Shown piece after piece: positions 42,780-51,530 of a DNA stretch of 64,000 nucleotides (position 1 is the first letter of the stretch; the number at the start of each line of letters is the position of its first letter). The stretch covers positions 1-64,000 of the forward strand of contig CAYMIW010000010.1 of the NCBI GenBank assembly GCA_964390725.1, given 5' to 3'. The position numbers and the translations under genes were made by a program. The DNA comes from JAABTH01 sp964390725. Lineage in GTDB: Bacteria; Bacillota; Dethiobacteria; DTU022. The notes beneath the pieces are model-generated. The model saw only the letters and a program-made list of their open reading frames with translations, had not been told where the DNA came from and made no database searches.

Positions 42780-43466
42780 ATGTCATACCAAATTTATTTA
42801 GTTGAAGATGAACCCAATTTAAATCGTCTCCTGACTTCTTACCTGCAAAAGGAAGGGTGGACAGTTTATCCTTTTCACACCGGTGAAGAGGCACGTCAGG
42901 CAATGAATGTAAAACCGCATTTGTGGATTCTCGATATAATGCTGCCTGACAGTAATGGGTACGAGTTGATTGATGAAATAAAAAATAAAACACCGCAGGT
43001 CCCTGTCATCTTTATATCAGCGCGTGATTCTGATCTTGATCGGATTATTGGGCTGGAAAAGGGCAGTGACGATTACCTGCCTAAACCTTTTTTGCCTCGT
43101 GAGCTGATTATTCGTGTAAGTAAACTGCTGGAACGGGTTTATGGAAGCCAGGACGCAGTCGATAGTGACAAGAACATTTTTGAAGAAGGCTCATACAGAA
43201 TCAATTCCCGGAAAAGGTCTGTCACAGAGGACGGTACAAGGGTTGATCTGACCTCAAAAGAATTTGATCTTATACTCCTGTTTGTTGAAAACCCGGGAAG
43301 TGCTCTTTCCCGGGAGCAAATCCTAACCCATATCTGGGGGAATGTTTACTACGGCAGTGATCGTGTAGTAGATGACCTGGTCAGGCGTCTGCGTAAAAAA
43401 ATGCCCCACCTGGACATTGAAACAATATATGGCTATGGATACAGGATGGTGTCGGGGGCATGCTAA
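42780..43466 (+). CDS. OmpR-family response regulator
   Basis: A 228-residue regulator: receiver domain with DE in YLVEDEPN, phosphoacceptor Asp in LWILDIMLPDSNG, Lys in YLPKPF, and a winged-helix output domain (VDLTSKEFDLILLFVENPGSALSREQILTHIWG, VVDDLVRRLRKKM). The ATG at 42780 has GGAGG at 7 nt; the ATG at 42774 would be too close. It overlaps the kinase gene by 7 nt and follows the RND gene, so it probably controls the pump. Confidence 0.94.
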   Translation: MSYQIYLVEDEPNLNRLLTSYLQKEGWTVYPFHTGEEARQAMNVKPHLWILDIMLPDSNGYELIDEIKNKTPQVPVIFISARDSDLDRIIGLEKGSDDYLPKPFLPRELIIRVSKLLERVYGSQDAVDSDKNIFEEGSYRINSRKRSVTEDGTRVDLTSKEFDLILLFVENPGSALSREQILTHIWGNVYYGSDRVVDDLVRRLRKKMPHLDIETIYGYGYRMVSGAC

Positions 43467-44842
43467 AGCATAAACCTCTTTCCATACAAATCTGGCTGAT
43501 ATTCGGGTTTACAATGGTTCTTTCAATTTTTTTAATGCTGCTGGTGCCATGGTTTCTTGCTTACTTTTTTTCCCCCGGTGCTCATGCTTTTATTGATCAG
43601 GCCCAGGAAAACATCCTGGAAGATTATGAACACGAGCAAGTTTCCCTTGAAGAATTACCTTATGCCGAATCAACTGTTAACAGGTATTTCCCTTCAACTT
43701 TATACCATATGGTAATATACCATGATGGAACTGTCGTTACCTCAAACCTCTTTCCGGCCAACCTTATGGAAGAAATCAAAGAAGAAATATCTATTCTGGA
43801 AGAGACCGGTGTCAACCTGGTTAAGGGTAGTGTCGGTGAAGCCAACATATACTATGTCGCGCGCACGATAAATGACACCGATAACCAGGCCTACCTGGTT
43901 ACATACATGTGGGATATCTACCAGGATGAAGTATTTCAGGGTATCTTTTACCGTTTGATAGGTATGATAGGGCTTATCCTGCTTCTCTGTCTCTTTCCGG
44001 CACTATTACTGGCCCGTTACATATCCAAGCCCCTGGTTAAACTGGAAAGCCATGTCAGGTCAATTGCCGAGAGAGACTGGCATCATTCTATTAAGGTGAA
44101 CCGGGGTGATGAAATCGGCAGCCTGGCTGTTTCCATTGAAAAAATGCGCCAGAGGCTTATTCAGCAAGACCAGGCGCAGCAGTCATTTTTACAGAACATA
44201 TCTCATGAATTAAAAACCCCGGTGATGGTAATACGCAGTTATACCCAGTCTATATCTGACGGAATATTCCCCCAGGGAAATCTGGCCAGCACAGTAAAGG
44301 TAATTGACGAAGAATCAGAACGTTTGGAAAGAAGGATTCAGGATCTTCTCTATCTGACTAAGATTGATTATTTATCGACGCATGAACCGGCAAATAAAAA
44401 GACAGAATTGTCTGCTGTGCTGGAGGATGTGGTCAGGAGATTGCGACGTCGCCGCAGCGAGCTAAACTGGTCAATTACTTTGTCTCCTCATGAAGTGTAC
44501 GGTTCTGCTGAACAGTGGACTGTGGTGTTTGAGAATTTACTTGATAATCAGATTCGCTATGCTGATCAACAGATAGAAGTTGAGCTGGCTGAAGGAAGTA
44601 ATAAAGATGGAGAAAAAACGGCAGTAATCAGGCTCTGGAACGATGGGCCGCCCATTGACGATAAAGTGAAGAGCAGGCTTTTTCAGCAGTTTAGTCGTGG
44701 TCCGGGAGGGCAATTTGGGCTCGGGCTGTCAATTGTTCAACGCTTGGTCTGGCTATATAAAGGTCGTGTATGGGCGGTCAATGAAGGTGGAGGGGCAGCT
44801 TTTTACGTGGAAATACCCCTTCATGTTGAGCCCCAGAGCTAA
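43460..44842 (+). CDS. Sensor histidine kinase
   Basis: A 460-residue kinase with two membrane helices (about 10-35 and 168-192) enclosing an extracytoplasmic sensor domain of ~130 residues, a HAMP linker, the HisKA box SHELKTPVMVIRSYTQ with the phospho-acceptor His, and an HATPase domain (N box ENLLDNQIRYA, G boxes LWNDGPPIDD and GQFGLGLSIVQRL). Paired with the upstream response regulator. Likely senses an envelope-active compound, judged only from the neighbouring RND exporter. Confidence 0.94.
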   Translation: MLKHKPLSIQIWLIFGFTMVLSIFLMLLVPWFLAYFFSPGAHAFIDQAQENILEDYEHEQVSLEELPYAESTVNRYFPSTLYHMVIYHDGTVVTSNLFPANLMEEIKEEISILEETGVNLVKGSVGEANIYYVARTINDTDNQAYLVTYMWDIYQDEVFQGIFYRLIGMIGLILLLCLFPALLLARYISKPLVKLESHVRSIAERDWHHSIKVNRGDEIGSLAVSIEKMRQRLIQQDQAQQSFLQNISHELKTPVMVIRSYTQSISDGIFPQGNLASTVKVIDEESERLERRIQDLLYLTKIDYLSTHEPANKKTELSAVLEDVVRRLRRRRSELNWSITLSPHEVYGSAEQWTVVFENLLDNQIRYADQQIEVELAEGSNKDGEKTAVIRLWNDGPPIDDKVKSRLFQQFSRGPGGQFGLGLSIVQRLVWLYKGRVWAVNEGGGAAFYVEIPLHVEPQS

Positions 44843-44954
44843 CAGCTAAGGGCTGTCTTAAAGTGGTCGATCAAAAAATAATCAGGGGATAATTATAATT
44901 ACACCAGGGTGTGGGTTTTTCTATGTTTTTATATGAAGAACCTGCATTTTTTTA

Positions 44955-45002
44955 TTGACCCGCTAAAGAAATGGTATTATAATATAATTAAATAAACGTT
45001 TA
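44955..45002 (+). promoter_or_regulatory. Promoter and operator of TetR gene
   Basis: TTGACC (44955-44960), 17 nt, TATAAT (44978-44983). Just downstream is the perfect palindrome TAAACGTTTA (44993-45002), part of TAAACGTTTAGT, which matches the box upstream of the following radical SAM gene at 10 of 12 positions. Confidence 0.7.
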
Positions 45003-45022
45003 GTCAAAAAGGCGGGATCAGC

Positions 45023-45754
45023 TTGCCAAATCGGATTAAAGATGAAGCTAAAGATCGCATATTAAGTGCATCAATAACTTTATTCTCTGAAAAGGGCTTT
45101 GATGGAACCCGTGTTAATGAAATAGCACAAGAGGCAGAGGTAAATAAGGCGCTTATATACTATTACTTTAAAAACAAGGAAGATATACTTGATCATTTAA
45201 TTGAGAATCTCTTTACCGAGTTAACCGGGCTATCCCTTCAGTTTATTGGCGATAATGTGGTCAGAATGATTAAAGACAGCGAACTGGACATCAAGGCTGA
45301 CCGGTTTCATTTCAGTAATAAACAGGCGCTGGGAAAGTTCTTGGAACAGACAGATATATATATTGAAAGACTTATAGATTACGCTATTGAAAGACGGCAC
45401 ATCCTGAGGATTCTCTTACTTGAATCACTAAAGAAACGTAAACACCAGAATGGTTTGTTCCGCTTCATGGAGATGACATACAACAGCGACTCCAACCCTC
45501 TCTATAAAACAATAAAAGAAGCTGACAGTGATTATAATGTTCCGGACAGTACTCCCCTGGTAAAATTTTTCTTTGGCCTGGTGCCGATCATAAATTTTGC
45601 CGCCTATTATGACGACTGGCTTAAAACAGATTTGGAAATTGATGAAAAGAGGCTGCGCGGCACATTTGCCGGTATATACCGGTTTATGATTAAAGGGTTT
45701 GTTTCAGATACTGACATCTTGATCAATGGTATGCTGGATGGCTGCCTTGATTAG
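45023..45754 (+). CDS. TetR-family transcriptional regulator
   Basis: A 243-residue regulator with a TetR N-terminal DNA-binding domain: RILSASITLFSEKGFDGTRVNEIAQEAEVNKALIYYYFKNKEDILDHLIENL. The C-terminal ligand domain is unusually long and unassigned. The start is TTG at 45023 behind AAGGCGGG. It lies upstream of the SPASM radical SAM gene and both promoters carry a matching operator-like box, so autorepression and control of the radical SAM gene are likely. Confidence 0.9.
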   Translation: MPNRIKDEAKDRILSASITLFSEKGFDGTRVNEIAQEAEVNKALIYYYFKNKEDILDHLIENLFTELTGLSLQFIGDNVVRMIKDSELDIKADRFHFSNKQALGKFLEQTDIYIERLIDYAIERRHILRILLLESLKKRKHQNGLFRFMEMTYNSDSNPLYKTIKEADSDYNVPDSTPLVKFFFGLVPIINFAAYYDDWLKTDLEIDEKRLRGTFAGIYRFMIKGFVSDTDILINGMLDGCLD

Positions 45755-45796
45755 CTGTTCAAGGGTTAAAAGTGCTGAGAAGGGGAACAAAAAAAT

Positions 45797-45825
45797 TTGG
45801 GACAATTTAACCGTTTGGTTAATAA
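45797..45825 (+). promoter_or_regulatory. Promoter with TetR-type operator for radical SAM gene
   Basis: TTGGGA (45797-45802), 17 nt, TAATAA (45820-45825). The palindrome TTAACCGTTTGGTTAA (45807-45822) occupies the spacer, with 6-bp arms. TAACCGTTTGGT within it resembles TAAACGTTTAGT at the TetR gene's own promoter. The leader to the start codon is long (about 165 nt). Confidence 0.65.
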
Positions 45826-45994
45826 GTGAATATTCAGTTATTCCGGTCCATGCTCTTTTCTTTGTAGTTTAAACTATTGTTGTTTCGGCGAAAGAGGGTG
45901 GTTGAATTGTTGGCCGGCGAGCATGTTTGAAAGGTGCTTAATGAATTTGCCCGGGAGGTATTTAAAAAGTTGTTGCTTGTAAGGAGGTATTAAA

Positions 45995-47356
45995 ATGTCT
46001 TTCGAATCAGTTAAAAAAATTGCAGCCGAGTTTGCCATTGACAGAGTTGTAAACTATGTTTCTCAAAACCCGGCTCAGAATATAATGACCCTGATGGATT
46101 TCGCCGGGCGGGTAGCTAATCAACCTGATCAAAAAGAAAACATCAATAAGCTCAAAGAGCATTTTAAGCATAATCCGCTTATATTTGAGCAGGCCAGGCG
46201 AGTGGTGAAAAACCCCAAAATGCTTAAAAAACTAATGATTAATTGGGTGGCAAACAATGAACTGGCTGGTAGAAGTATTCGAGAAGAACATGCCAGGAAA
46301 CTTGGCGTGTCTGTGCCAAGCCTGATCCTGATAGACCCAACATCAGCATGCAACCTGCGTTGTGAGGGCTGCTGGGCGGGAGAATATAAAAAAACAGACA
46401 GCCTGGATCCTGAACTGCTTGACCGTATTTTCCGTGAAGCCAGGGAACTTGGTATATTCTGGATAGTTTTATCCGGAGGAGAACCTTTTGCTTATAAGCC
46501 CCTGCTGGATGTTGTTGCAGATCATCCTGATCTAGTCTTTATGGCTTACACCAACGGGACCCTTATTGATGAAAAAACTGCCGACCGCCTTGCCGATCTG
46601 GCCAATTTATCTCCAGCCTTTAGTCTCGAGGGTTGGCGCGAACAGACTGATGCGCGACGCGGGGACGGTGTTTTTGATAAAGTGATGCGATCAATGGACT
46701 TACTCAGTGAACGCGGAGTTTTCTTCGGCGTGTCGGTAACAGCCACCAGGGATAATGTTGACACTCTTTTTAGTGATGATTATATTGACTTTCTGGTTGA
46801 TAAGGGAGCTGTTTACGAGTGGTGTTTTCATTACATTCCCATTGGCCGTAATCCTAATACGAATCTAATGTTAACGCCTGATCAGCGGGCTTGGTTAGCC
46901 AACAGGGTTCCTGAACTTCGCCGGGAAAAACCGATCATGATAGCTGATTTTTGGAATGATGGTGAAGCTACCCGTGGTTGCATTGCCGGTGGAAGAATGT
47001 ATTTTCATATCAATGCCCAGGGCGATGTTGAACCTTGTGCCTTTGCCCACTTCGCAGCCGATAACATAAAAGATAAAAGCTTGAAAGATGTACTCCAGAA
47101 TCCGCTTTTTAAATCATTTCAAAAACGTCAGCCTTTTAATGATAATCATCTGGCACCATGCCCGATCATTGACAATCCCCAGGCCTTGCGTGATATTGTA
47201 ATTGAGAGTAAGGCCAGGGCTACCCACCAGGGTGCTGCTGAAGTGCTGGAAGGGCCTGTAGCTGTTCACTTGGATCAGATTTCATTGCAGTGGAAAGAAA
47301 AAGCCGATAAAATTAAGGCCGCCAGAGAACAGGCAAAAGAACCTGCACATGCCTGA
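45995..47356 (+). CDS. Radical SAM/SPASM-domain protein with N-terminal extension
   Basis: A 453-residue protein. The first ~110 residues are a helical, non-catalytic extension (FESVKKIAAEFAIDRVVNYVSQNPAQNIMTLMD...). The radical SAM core starts at LILIDPTSACNLRCEGC with the cluster motif Cys 119, 123, 126, and has VLSGGEPF. The C-terminus has several Cys in ATRGCIAGG, DVEPCAFAHF and LAPCPIID, typical of SPASM/twitch auxiliary clusters. SPASM proteins often modify peptides or help in heme/cofactor synthesis; no precursor peptide was found nearby. Probably controlled by the adjacent TetR regulator. Start behind AAGGAGG. Confidence 0.9.
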   Translation: MSFESVKKIAAEFAIDRVVNYVSQNPAQNIMTLMDFAGRVANQPDQKENINKLKEHFKHNPLIFEQARRVVKNPKMLKKLMINWVANNELAGRSIREEHARKLGVSVPSLILIDPTSACNLRCEGCWAGEYKKTDSLDPELLDRIFREARELGIFWIVLSGGEPFAYKPLLDVVADHPDLVFMAYTNGTLIDEKTADRLADLANLSPAFSLEGWREQTDARRGDGVFDKVMRSMDLLSERGVFFGVSVTATRDNVDTLFSDDYIDFLVDKGAVYEWCFHYIPIGRNPNTNLMLTPDQRAWLANRVPELRREKPIMIADFWNDGEATRGCIAGGRMYFHINAQGDVEPCAFAHFAADNIKDKSLKDVLQNPLFKSFQKRQPFNDNHLAPCPIIDNPQALRDIVIESKARATHQGAAEVLEGPVAVHLDQISLQWKEKADKIKAAREQAKEPAHA

Positions 47357-47371
47357 TTTTGAAAGCTGAAT

Positions 47372-47403
47372 AAAGGAGGCGGATTTGTTATCTGCCTCCT
47401 TTT
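47372..47403 (+). terminator. Intrinsic terminator after radical SAM gene
   Basis: AAAGGAGGC...GCCTCCTTT stem with additional GAT/ATC pairs and a short loop, followed by TTTATTATTT. It starts 16 nt after the stop codon. Confidence 0.85.
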
Positions 47404-47612
47404 ATTATTTCCGTATCCATATTCTAAAAAATTGATTGTTTGGATAACCGGTAAAATAAGCATACCTCAATGCCTTATTCCGCTGACAAGTTTTATGATG
47501 AAATATTTCGCAGTGTCGAAAAGGGGAGAAATTAATTACTAAAATATGTAAAGGTATAAAAGGGGACATGTCGAATTAAACTATAACCAATAACCGATAT
47601 GGAGGCATGAGT

Positions 47613-48146
47613 ATGAAAACTGCTTTAATGGCCGGCAGTAGGAAAAAGCGTTTACACTTATTAACGACGGCGGTATTTTTTGTTGCAGCAACACTGATTC
47701 TTGTTTCGCCTGTTATGGCGGCTCTGCATGGTGATGTCAATAGTGACGGCAGTATTGATGTTCAGGATGTAGCCCTGACCATGCGTCACGCCCTGGGCCT
47801 TGAAACACTGAACGACCTGCAGGGTTTTCTTGCTGATGTAAATGGTGACGGAATCGTCAATGTGCAGGATGTAAGCCAGGTTATGCAGAAATCGCTTGGT
47901 TTAATTGACAGTTTTACAGATGCTCCGATTCCGGAAACTGACCTTGTTGATGATTTCATTTCGGCCCCTGGACTTTCTCCCGGAACAAAGATGATTGTGG
48001 TGACTCTTGCTGTTGAAAACCAGGAGCAATACAGGGTTTTTATCGGTTCAAAAACCCTATATTACAGTGAATCAGTTGAAGGTTTCCTGGGCGAAGTTCC
48101 GGAAGACGATGCCCTGATTGAAAATGTAATTGTCTACAAAAAGTAG
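47613..48146 (+). CDS. Secreted protein with type I dockerin-like domain
   Basis: A 177-residue protein with an N-terminal signal peptide (basic KKRLHLL, hydrophobic core, cut near VMA|ALHG) and a two-repeat dockerin-type domain at about residues 39-98: DVNSDGSIDVQD and DVNGDGIVNVQD, each a calcium-binding loop of the dockerin type with an alpha helix after it. The last ~75 residues form an unrecognised domain with TKMIVVTLAVENQEQYRVFIGSK. No cohesin gene is visible in this window. The ATG at 47613 lies at a better distance from GGAGG than the one at 47607. The next gene, 18 nt later, is a spermidine-synthase-like protein. Confidence 0.85.
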   Translation: MKTALMAGSRKKRLHLLTTAVFFVAATLILVSPVMAALHGDVNSDGSIDVQDVALTMRHALGLETLNDLQGFLADVNGDGIVNVQDVSQVMQKSLGLIDSFTDAPIPETDLVDDFISAPGLSPGTKMIVVTLAVENQEQYRVFIGSKTLYYSESVEGFLGEVPEDDALIENVIVYKK

Positions 48147-48164
48147 AACAGGAGAACAAACGAT

Positions 48165-48866
48165 ATGTTCCAACCTGGTGATCCTGCTGAGGTAATTGAG
48201 AGATGCCACGGCTTTAAAGGTGAGTTGCAGCTGCAGCGACGCGGGCGGGAATATGAAATTATTTATAACGGAGTCTTTATTATGGCTACCTATAACGGTG
48301 CTTCGGAGAAAGCAGCTGTCAGGGATGCTCTGCAAAAGGCGGCTACCTCATGTGCCACTCCCTTAAAAGTATTGATCGGAGGGCTGGGGGTTGGGTTCAG
48401 CCTCAGGGAGGCTCTTGACTATCCGGCGGTTTCGGATGTAACGGTGGTTGAACTGGAGCCTGCGGTCATAAAATGGAACCACAATGTACTGGCCGAAGTA
48501 AATGGTAATGCCCTGGCCGATCCAAGAACCTTAATCCTTAACGATGATTTTCGGAAGGTTCTTCGGAACAAGGGAGGGCATCATTCCGGTAACCTATCCG
48601 GAAAGTTTCATGTAGTTATGGTCGACACTGATAACGGCAGCAGTTGGCTCAGCCTGCCTGATAATGCTGAGATCTACAGCGAGGATGGCCTTAGCTTGAC
48701 CCTTAAGCGTCTTTATCCCGGAGGAGCCGCCTGTTTCTGGGCTGCCCGGCGGGAAGAAGAATTCGAAGAGAGGTTGAAGAAATATTTTCACCGGGTTCAG
48801 TTTCGCACTGTGCCGGAGAAGACCGGCCACGACGGCTGTTATTATCTAGCGCAGAAAGCACTTTGA
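48165..48866 (+). CDS. Spermidine synthase-like aminopropyl/methyltransferase-fold protein
   Basis: A 233-residue protein with a Rossmann core typical of spermine/spermidine synthases: LKVLIGGLGVGFSLREAL (glycine-rich SAM loop), VTVVELEPAVIKWN (acidic residue on beta-2), DPRTLILNDDFRKVL, FHVVMVDTDNG. Homologs with this reduced length are often not true spermidine synthases, and the N-terminal half (EVIERCHGFKGELQLQRRGREYEIIYNGVFIMATYNG) is short. It is 18 nt after the dockerin-protein gene and probably in the same operon. The reaction is unknown. Confidence 0.8.
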   Translation: MFQPGDPAEVIERCHGFKGELQLQRRGREYEIIYNGVFIMATYNGASEKAAVRDALQKAATSCATPLKVLIGGLGVGFSLREALDYPAVSDVTVVELEPAVIKWNHNVLAEVNGNALADPRTLILNDDFRKVLRNKGGHHSGNLSGKFHVVMVDTDNGSSWLSLPDNAEIYSEDGLSLTLKRLYPGGAACFWAARREEEFEERLKKYFHRVQFRTVPEKTGHDGCYYLAQKAL

Positions 48867-48901
48867 CAGGGTTAATTATTCAAAAAAACTGTAATTAATA
48901 T

Positions 48902-48944
48902 ACCCGGCGGGTTAGTAACTGTTACTTCTCGCCGGGTTATAATT
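48902..48944 (+). terminator. Terminator between spermidine-synthase-like and GNAT genes
   Basis: ACCCGGCG...CGCCGGGT stem (48902-48909 with 48930-48937), an inner AGTAAC/GTTACT pairing, and a T run (TATAATTTTTTT) after it on the plus strand. It overlaps the end of the convergent GNAT gene. Confidence 0.75.
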
Positions 48945-49431
48945 TTTTTAGCATTAGATAATCTGTTTCCTGCTCCTCAAACACAGTAAAACCAAGTCTT
49001 TTATATAAGTTAAAAGCCCGGTTCAGTTTGTCTACACTAAGAGAAATGTTTTTGTAACCCCTATGCTTAAGTTCATCAAAGAGTGCTGTCATGAGGCCCG
49101 TGCCTATGCCCTGTCCGCGGTAAAGTTCATTAACGGCAAAACATAGTTCCGGAGTGTCGGCATCTATAAAACCATATGCCCCCTTTTCAGCACTCTCAAA
49201 CTGCCTGGTCCAGGCAGCGCCTGCCTCAAGGCCATTTACTTCGGCAATAAAACCGGCGTCGGTATCTTTCATCCAATCGTCAAGGTAGATATGTAAATCC
49301 GGTTCGTCAACAATGGAAAAGGGAGGCCTTTCCTGACCCTCGGGAATGAACATGGCCTGGTAAAGCATTTCCCTTAAAAAGGGATAATCTTCTGCTTTTG
49401 CTTTCCTGACATTGAATAGTATCTTTTTCAT
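48937..49431 (-). CDS. GNAT-family N-acetyltransferase
   Basis: A 164-residue GNAT enzyme: N-terminal VRKAKAEDYPFLREMLYQAMF, middle TPELCFAVNELYRGQGIGTGLMTALFDEL (acetyl-CoA pyrophosphate loop RGQGIGTG), and ISLSVDKLNRAFNLYKRLGFTVFEEQETDYLMLKKL, a canonical GNAT end. The substrate is unknown. It is single and convergent with the spermidine-synthase-like gene. Confidence 0.9.
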   Translation of the reverse strand: MKKILFNVRKAKAEDYPFLREMLYQAMFIPEGQERPPFSIVDEPDLHIYLDDWMKDTDAGFIAEVNGLEAGAAWTRQFESAEKGAYGFIDADTPELCFAVNELYRGQGIGTGLMTALFDELKHRGYKNISLSVDKLNRAFNLYKRLGFTVFEEQETDYLMLKKL

Positions 49432-49570
49432 TTAGTTCACCTGGTTGGTTAATATGTAGAATGGTTACTTTTATTATGCACAAGAGCATGTAACCATTTC
49501 TTTTAATAGCACACTATAAAAGTATAACTCCGGGAAGTTTACGTCAAGGGAAAATTTTTTTGAAAAACAC

Positions 49571-49621
49571 TTGACAACAATATAAACACGTTTATAATAA
49601 TAAGTAGTTTATAGTATAAAC
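49571..49621 (+). promoter_or_regulatory. Promoter and paired half-site operators of the ABC operon
   Basis: TTGACA (49571-49576), 16-nt spacer, TATAAT (49593-49598). TATAAAC-AC-GTTTATA (49581-49596) overlaps the spacer and -10, and GTTTATA-G-TATAAAC (49607-49621) lies just downstream. Both have perfect 7-bp arms made from the same half-site in opposite arrangement. The likely binder is the winged-helix protein encoded second in the operon. Confidence 0.7.
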
Positions 49622-49644
49622 CAGATTGGTGGGAGGTTTTTGTT

Positions 49645-50325
49645 ATGGAAAACCAGTTCGACGGGCAGGGAAACGACCTGAAACAGCTTTATGAAGATGT
49701 TGCCTACATCAAAAAAGCAGTATCTAAAAAAAGCAACATACTTAATTTCATGGAGATCAGCCAGGCCCTGCGGTTTGTGGCTCTTATATCGGGCTTACTG
49801 ATTATTGTAACGGCAACAATTCTGTATTTTCTCATTCAGCAGTATGGTTCTTTTGCAATGTTTCCCGATCGGATCAGGTTTTTTTTCTATCTATACCTTG
49901 TCCTGGCAGTTGCATTCATTGCCGTGATCAAGTTGCGTAATTTCTTAAATAAAGCCAGGGAAATAAACAGCCGCATTACTTTAGGCGAACTCTTTGAAGA
50001 AGTTTATACAGTCCGGTTCATTGAAATCATAATACCTTTCCTGGTTGTCTTAATCGCAGTACCTGTGTATTTCAATTCCATGGGGCTGAATCAGCTTATC
50101 TTGCCTTTCACAGCCCTGCTTTTCGGGTTACTCTGTTTTGCAATTTCCGGTCTTCTTCAACTTAGAATAGCGCTTTTTCTCGCCGGTTGGCTGGTTTTAT
50201 GCGGGCTGTTCTTTCTATTCGCGGGTCGGGGGACAGACCAGTTGATCCAGCTAATAGTTAGTTTTGGTTGCGGCCTTTTGATCATGGGATTATCAGGCTA
50301 TATCGGTTTGCCGAAAAAGGAGTAA
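49645..50325 (+). CDS. Multi-pass membrane protein of ABC operon
   Basis: A 226-residue protein with an N-terminal cytoplasmic, mildly coiled-coil segment (DLKQLYEDVAYIKKAVSKKSN) and about six hydrophobic helices (from ~37 on). It opens the operon with the HTH regulator, ABC ATPase and two permeases. It may be a membrane sensor or accessory subunit. No family recognised. Confidence 0.8.
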   Translation: MENQFDGQGNDLKQLYEDVAYIKKAVSKKSNILNFMEISQALRFVALISGLLIIVTATILYFLIQQYGSFAMFPDRIRFFFYLYLVLAVAFIAVIKLRNFLNKAREINSRITLGELFEEVYTVRFIEIIIPFLVVLIAVPVYFNSMGLNQLILPFTALLFGLLCFAISGLLQLRIALFLAGWLVLCGLFFLFAGRGTDQLIQLIVSFGCGLLIMGLSGYIGLPKKE

Positions 50326-50329
50326 TTAC

Positions 50330-50671
50330 ATGACCGATAAAAAAATGCCCAGACCGGAAATAGATAAAATAATCCATGAGCGAAGTCGCCTGCTTGTATT
50401 AAGCTACCTTGCAGCAGGGGATGCAGCAGTTGTTTCCTTTACAGAGCTGAAGGATAAGCTTGAGTTAACTGCCGGCAATCTATCGGTGCAGTTGCGCAAT
50501 CTGGAGGATGCCGGTTATATAAAAATCAATAAACGTATCGCAGGCCGTAAGCCGGTTACCGATATTGCCTTAACTGCTTCCGGTATGAAAGCATTAACCG
50601 GTTACCTTGATGAAATGGAGACCCTGATCAACCGGGTTCGGAATGTTAGTGATAAAGGTGGGAGAGATTGA
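50330..50671 (+). CDS. Winged-helix transcriptional regulator (HTH_34/MarR-like)
   Basis: A 113-residue winged-helix protein: HERSRLLVLSYLAAGDAAVVSFTELKDKLELTAGNLSVQLRNLEDAGYIKINKRIAGRKPVTDIALTASGMKALTGYLDEME. This is the small PF13601-like class that senses through dimer interfaces. It is coupled to the ABC genes and is the likely regulator of the double palindrome at 49581-49621. Start 4 nt after the upstream stop. Confidence 0.9.
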   Translation: MTDKKMPRPEIDKIIHERSRLLVLSYLAAGDAAVVSFTELKDKLELTAGNLSVQLRNLEDAGYIKINKRIAGRKPVTDIALTASGMKALTGYLDEMETLINRVRNVSDKGGRD

Positions 50672-50672
50672 A

Positions 50673-51530
50673 ATGATAGAAGTTAGGAACCTCAGTCACG
50701 ATTACAGCGGCAAAGGGAATTACGCGGTTAAAAAAATATCCTTTCAGATTGACCGCGGTGAAATATTTGGTTTTCTCGGGCCCAGTGGGGCAGGCAAGAG
50801 CACCGTACAGAATATCATGACTGGCCTGTTAAAGCTGCAGGCAGGTGAAGTAACCTATGGAAAAGTGCCGATCGGGAATATGAGAAAACAGTTTTTTAAT
50901 CGTATCGGTGTTTCGTTTGAGCATCCCAATCTTTATGCTAAACTCAGTGGTTATGAAAATCTACGCTATTTTGCAGGCCTTTTTGATGTTCCCACCCGTT
51001 CTCCCCTGGAACTTCTTGACCTGGTAGGTCTGCGCGAATCAGCTTATAAAAAAGCGGCTGCTTACTCAAAAGGGATGAAACAGCGCCTGGTGTTTGCCCG
51101 GGCCCTGATTAATGATCCCGAAATCCTTTTTCTCGATGAACCAACCGCCAGCCTCGACCCTGTTACAGCGGCAAATGTTAAGGATATTATTCTGGAGAAA
51201 AAGAAAAGGGGGGTAACTATATTTCTGACCACCCATAACATGTATACCGCTGAAGAGATCTGCGACCGGGTAGCTTTTCTGAATGACGGTAATATAGTGG
51301 CAATGGATACTCCCCGTGATTTGAAACTTCAGTATGGAGAAAAATCGGTTAGGGTTGAATACAGGGAAGATAATAAAGTTAAAACTGATCTATTCTTTCT
51401 TTCCAGGGACGAAGACCGTTTAGCATTACAAAATTTGGTTGGCCATAAAGAGATCCAGACCCTGCATTCCCAGGAAGCAAGCCTTGAGCAGATCTTTATT
51501 CGCTTAACCGGAAGGGGGCTGCAGGCGTGA
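50673..51530 (+). CDS. ABC transporter ATP-binding protein
   Basis: A 285-residue ATPase with Walker A GPSGAGKSTVQ, Q-loop ISFEHPNLY-like GVSFEHPNLYAKL, signature YSKGMKQRLVFARAL, Walker B ILFLDEPTASLDP, and H-loop FLTTHNMYT. It is a drug-export or lantibiotic-immunity-type domain of the ABC-2 class. It energises the two permeases that follow. The ATG at 50673 has GGTGGGAGAG. Confidence 0.92.
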   Translation: MIEVRNLSHDYSGKGNYAVKKISFQIDRGEIFGFLGPSGAGKSTVQNIMTGLLKLQAGEVTYGKVPIGNMRKQFFNRIGVSFEHPNLYAKLSGYENLRYFAGLFDVPTRSPLELLDLVGLRESAYKKAAAYSKGMKQRLVFARALINDPEILFLDEPTASLDPVTAANVKDIILEKKKRGVTIFLTTHNMYTAEEICDRVAFLNDGNIVAMDTPRDLKLQYGEKSVRVEYREDNKVKTDLFFLSRDEDRLALQNLVGHKEIQTLHSQEASLEQIFIRLTGRGLQA

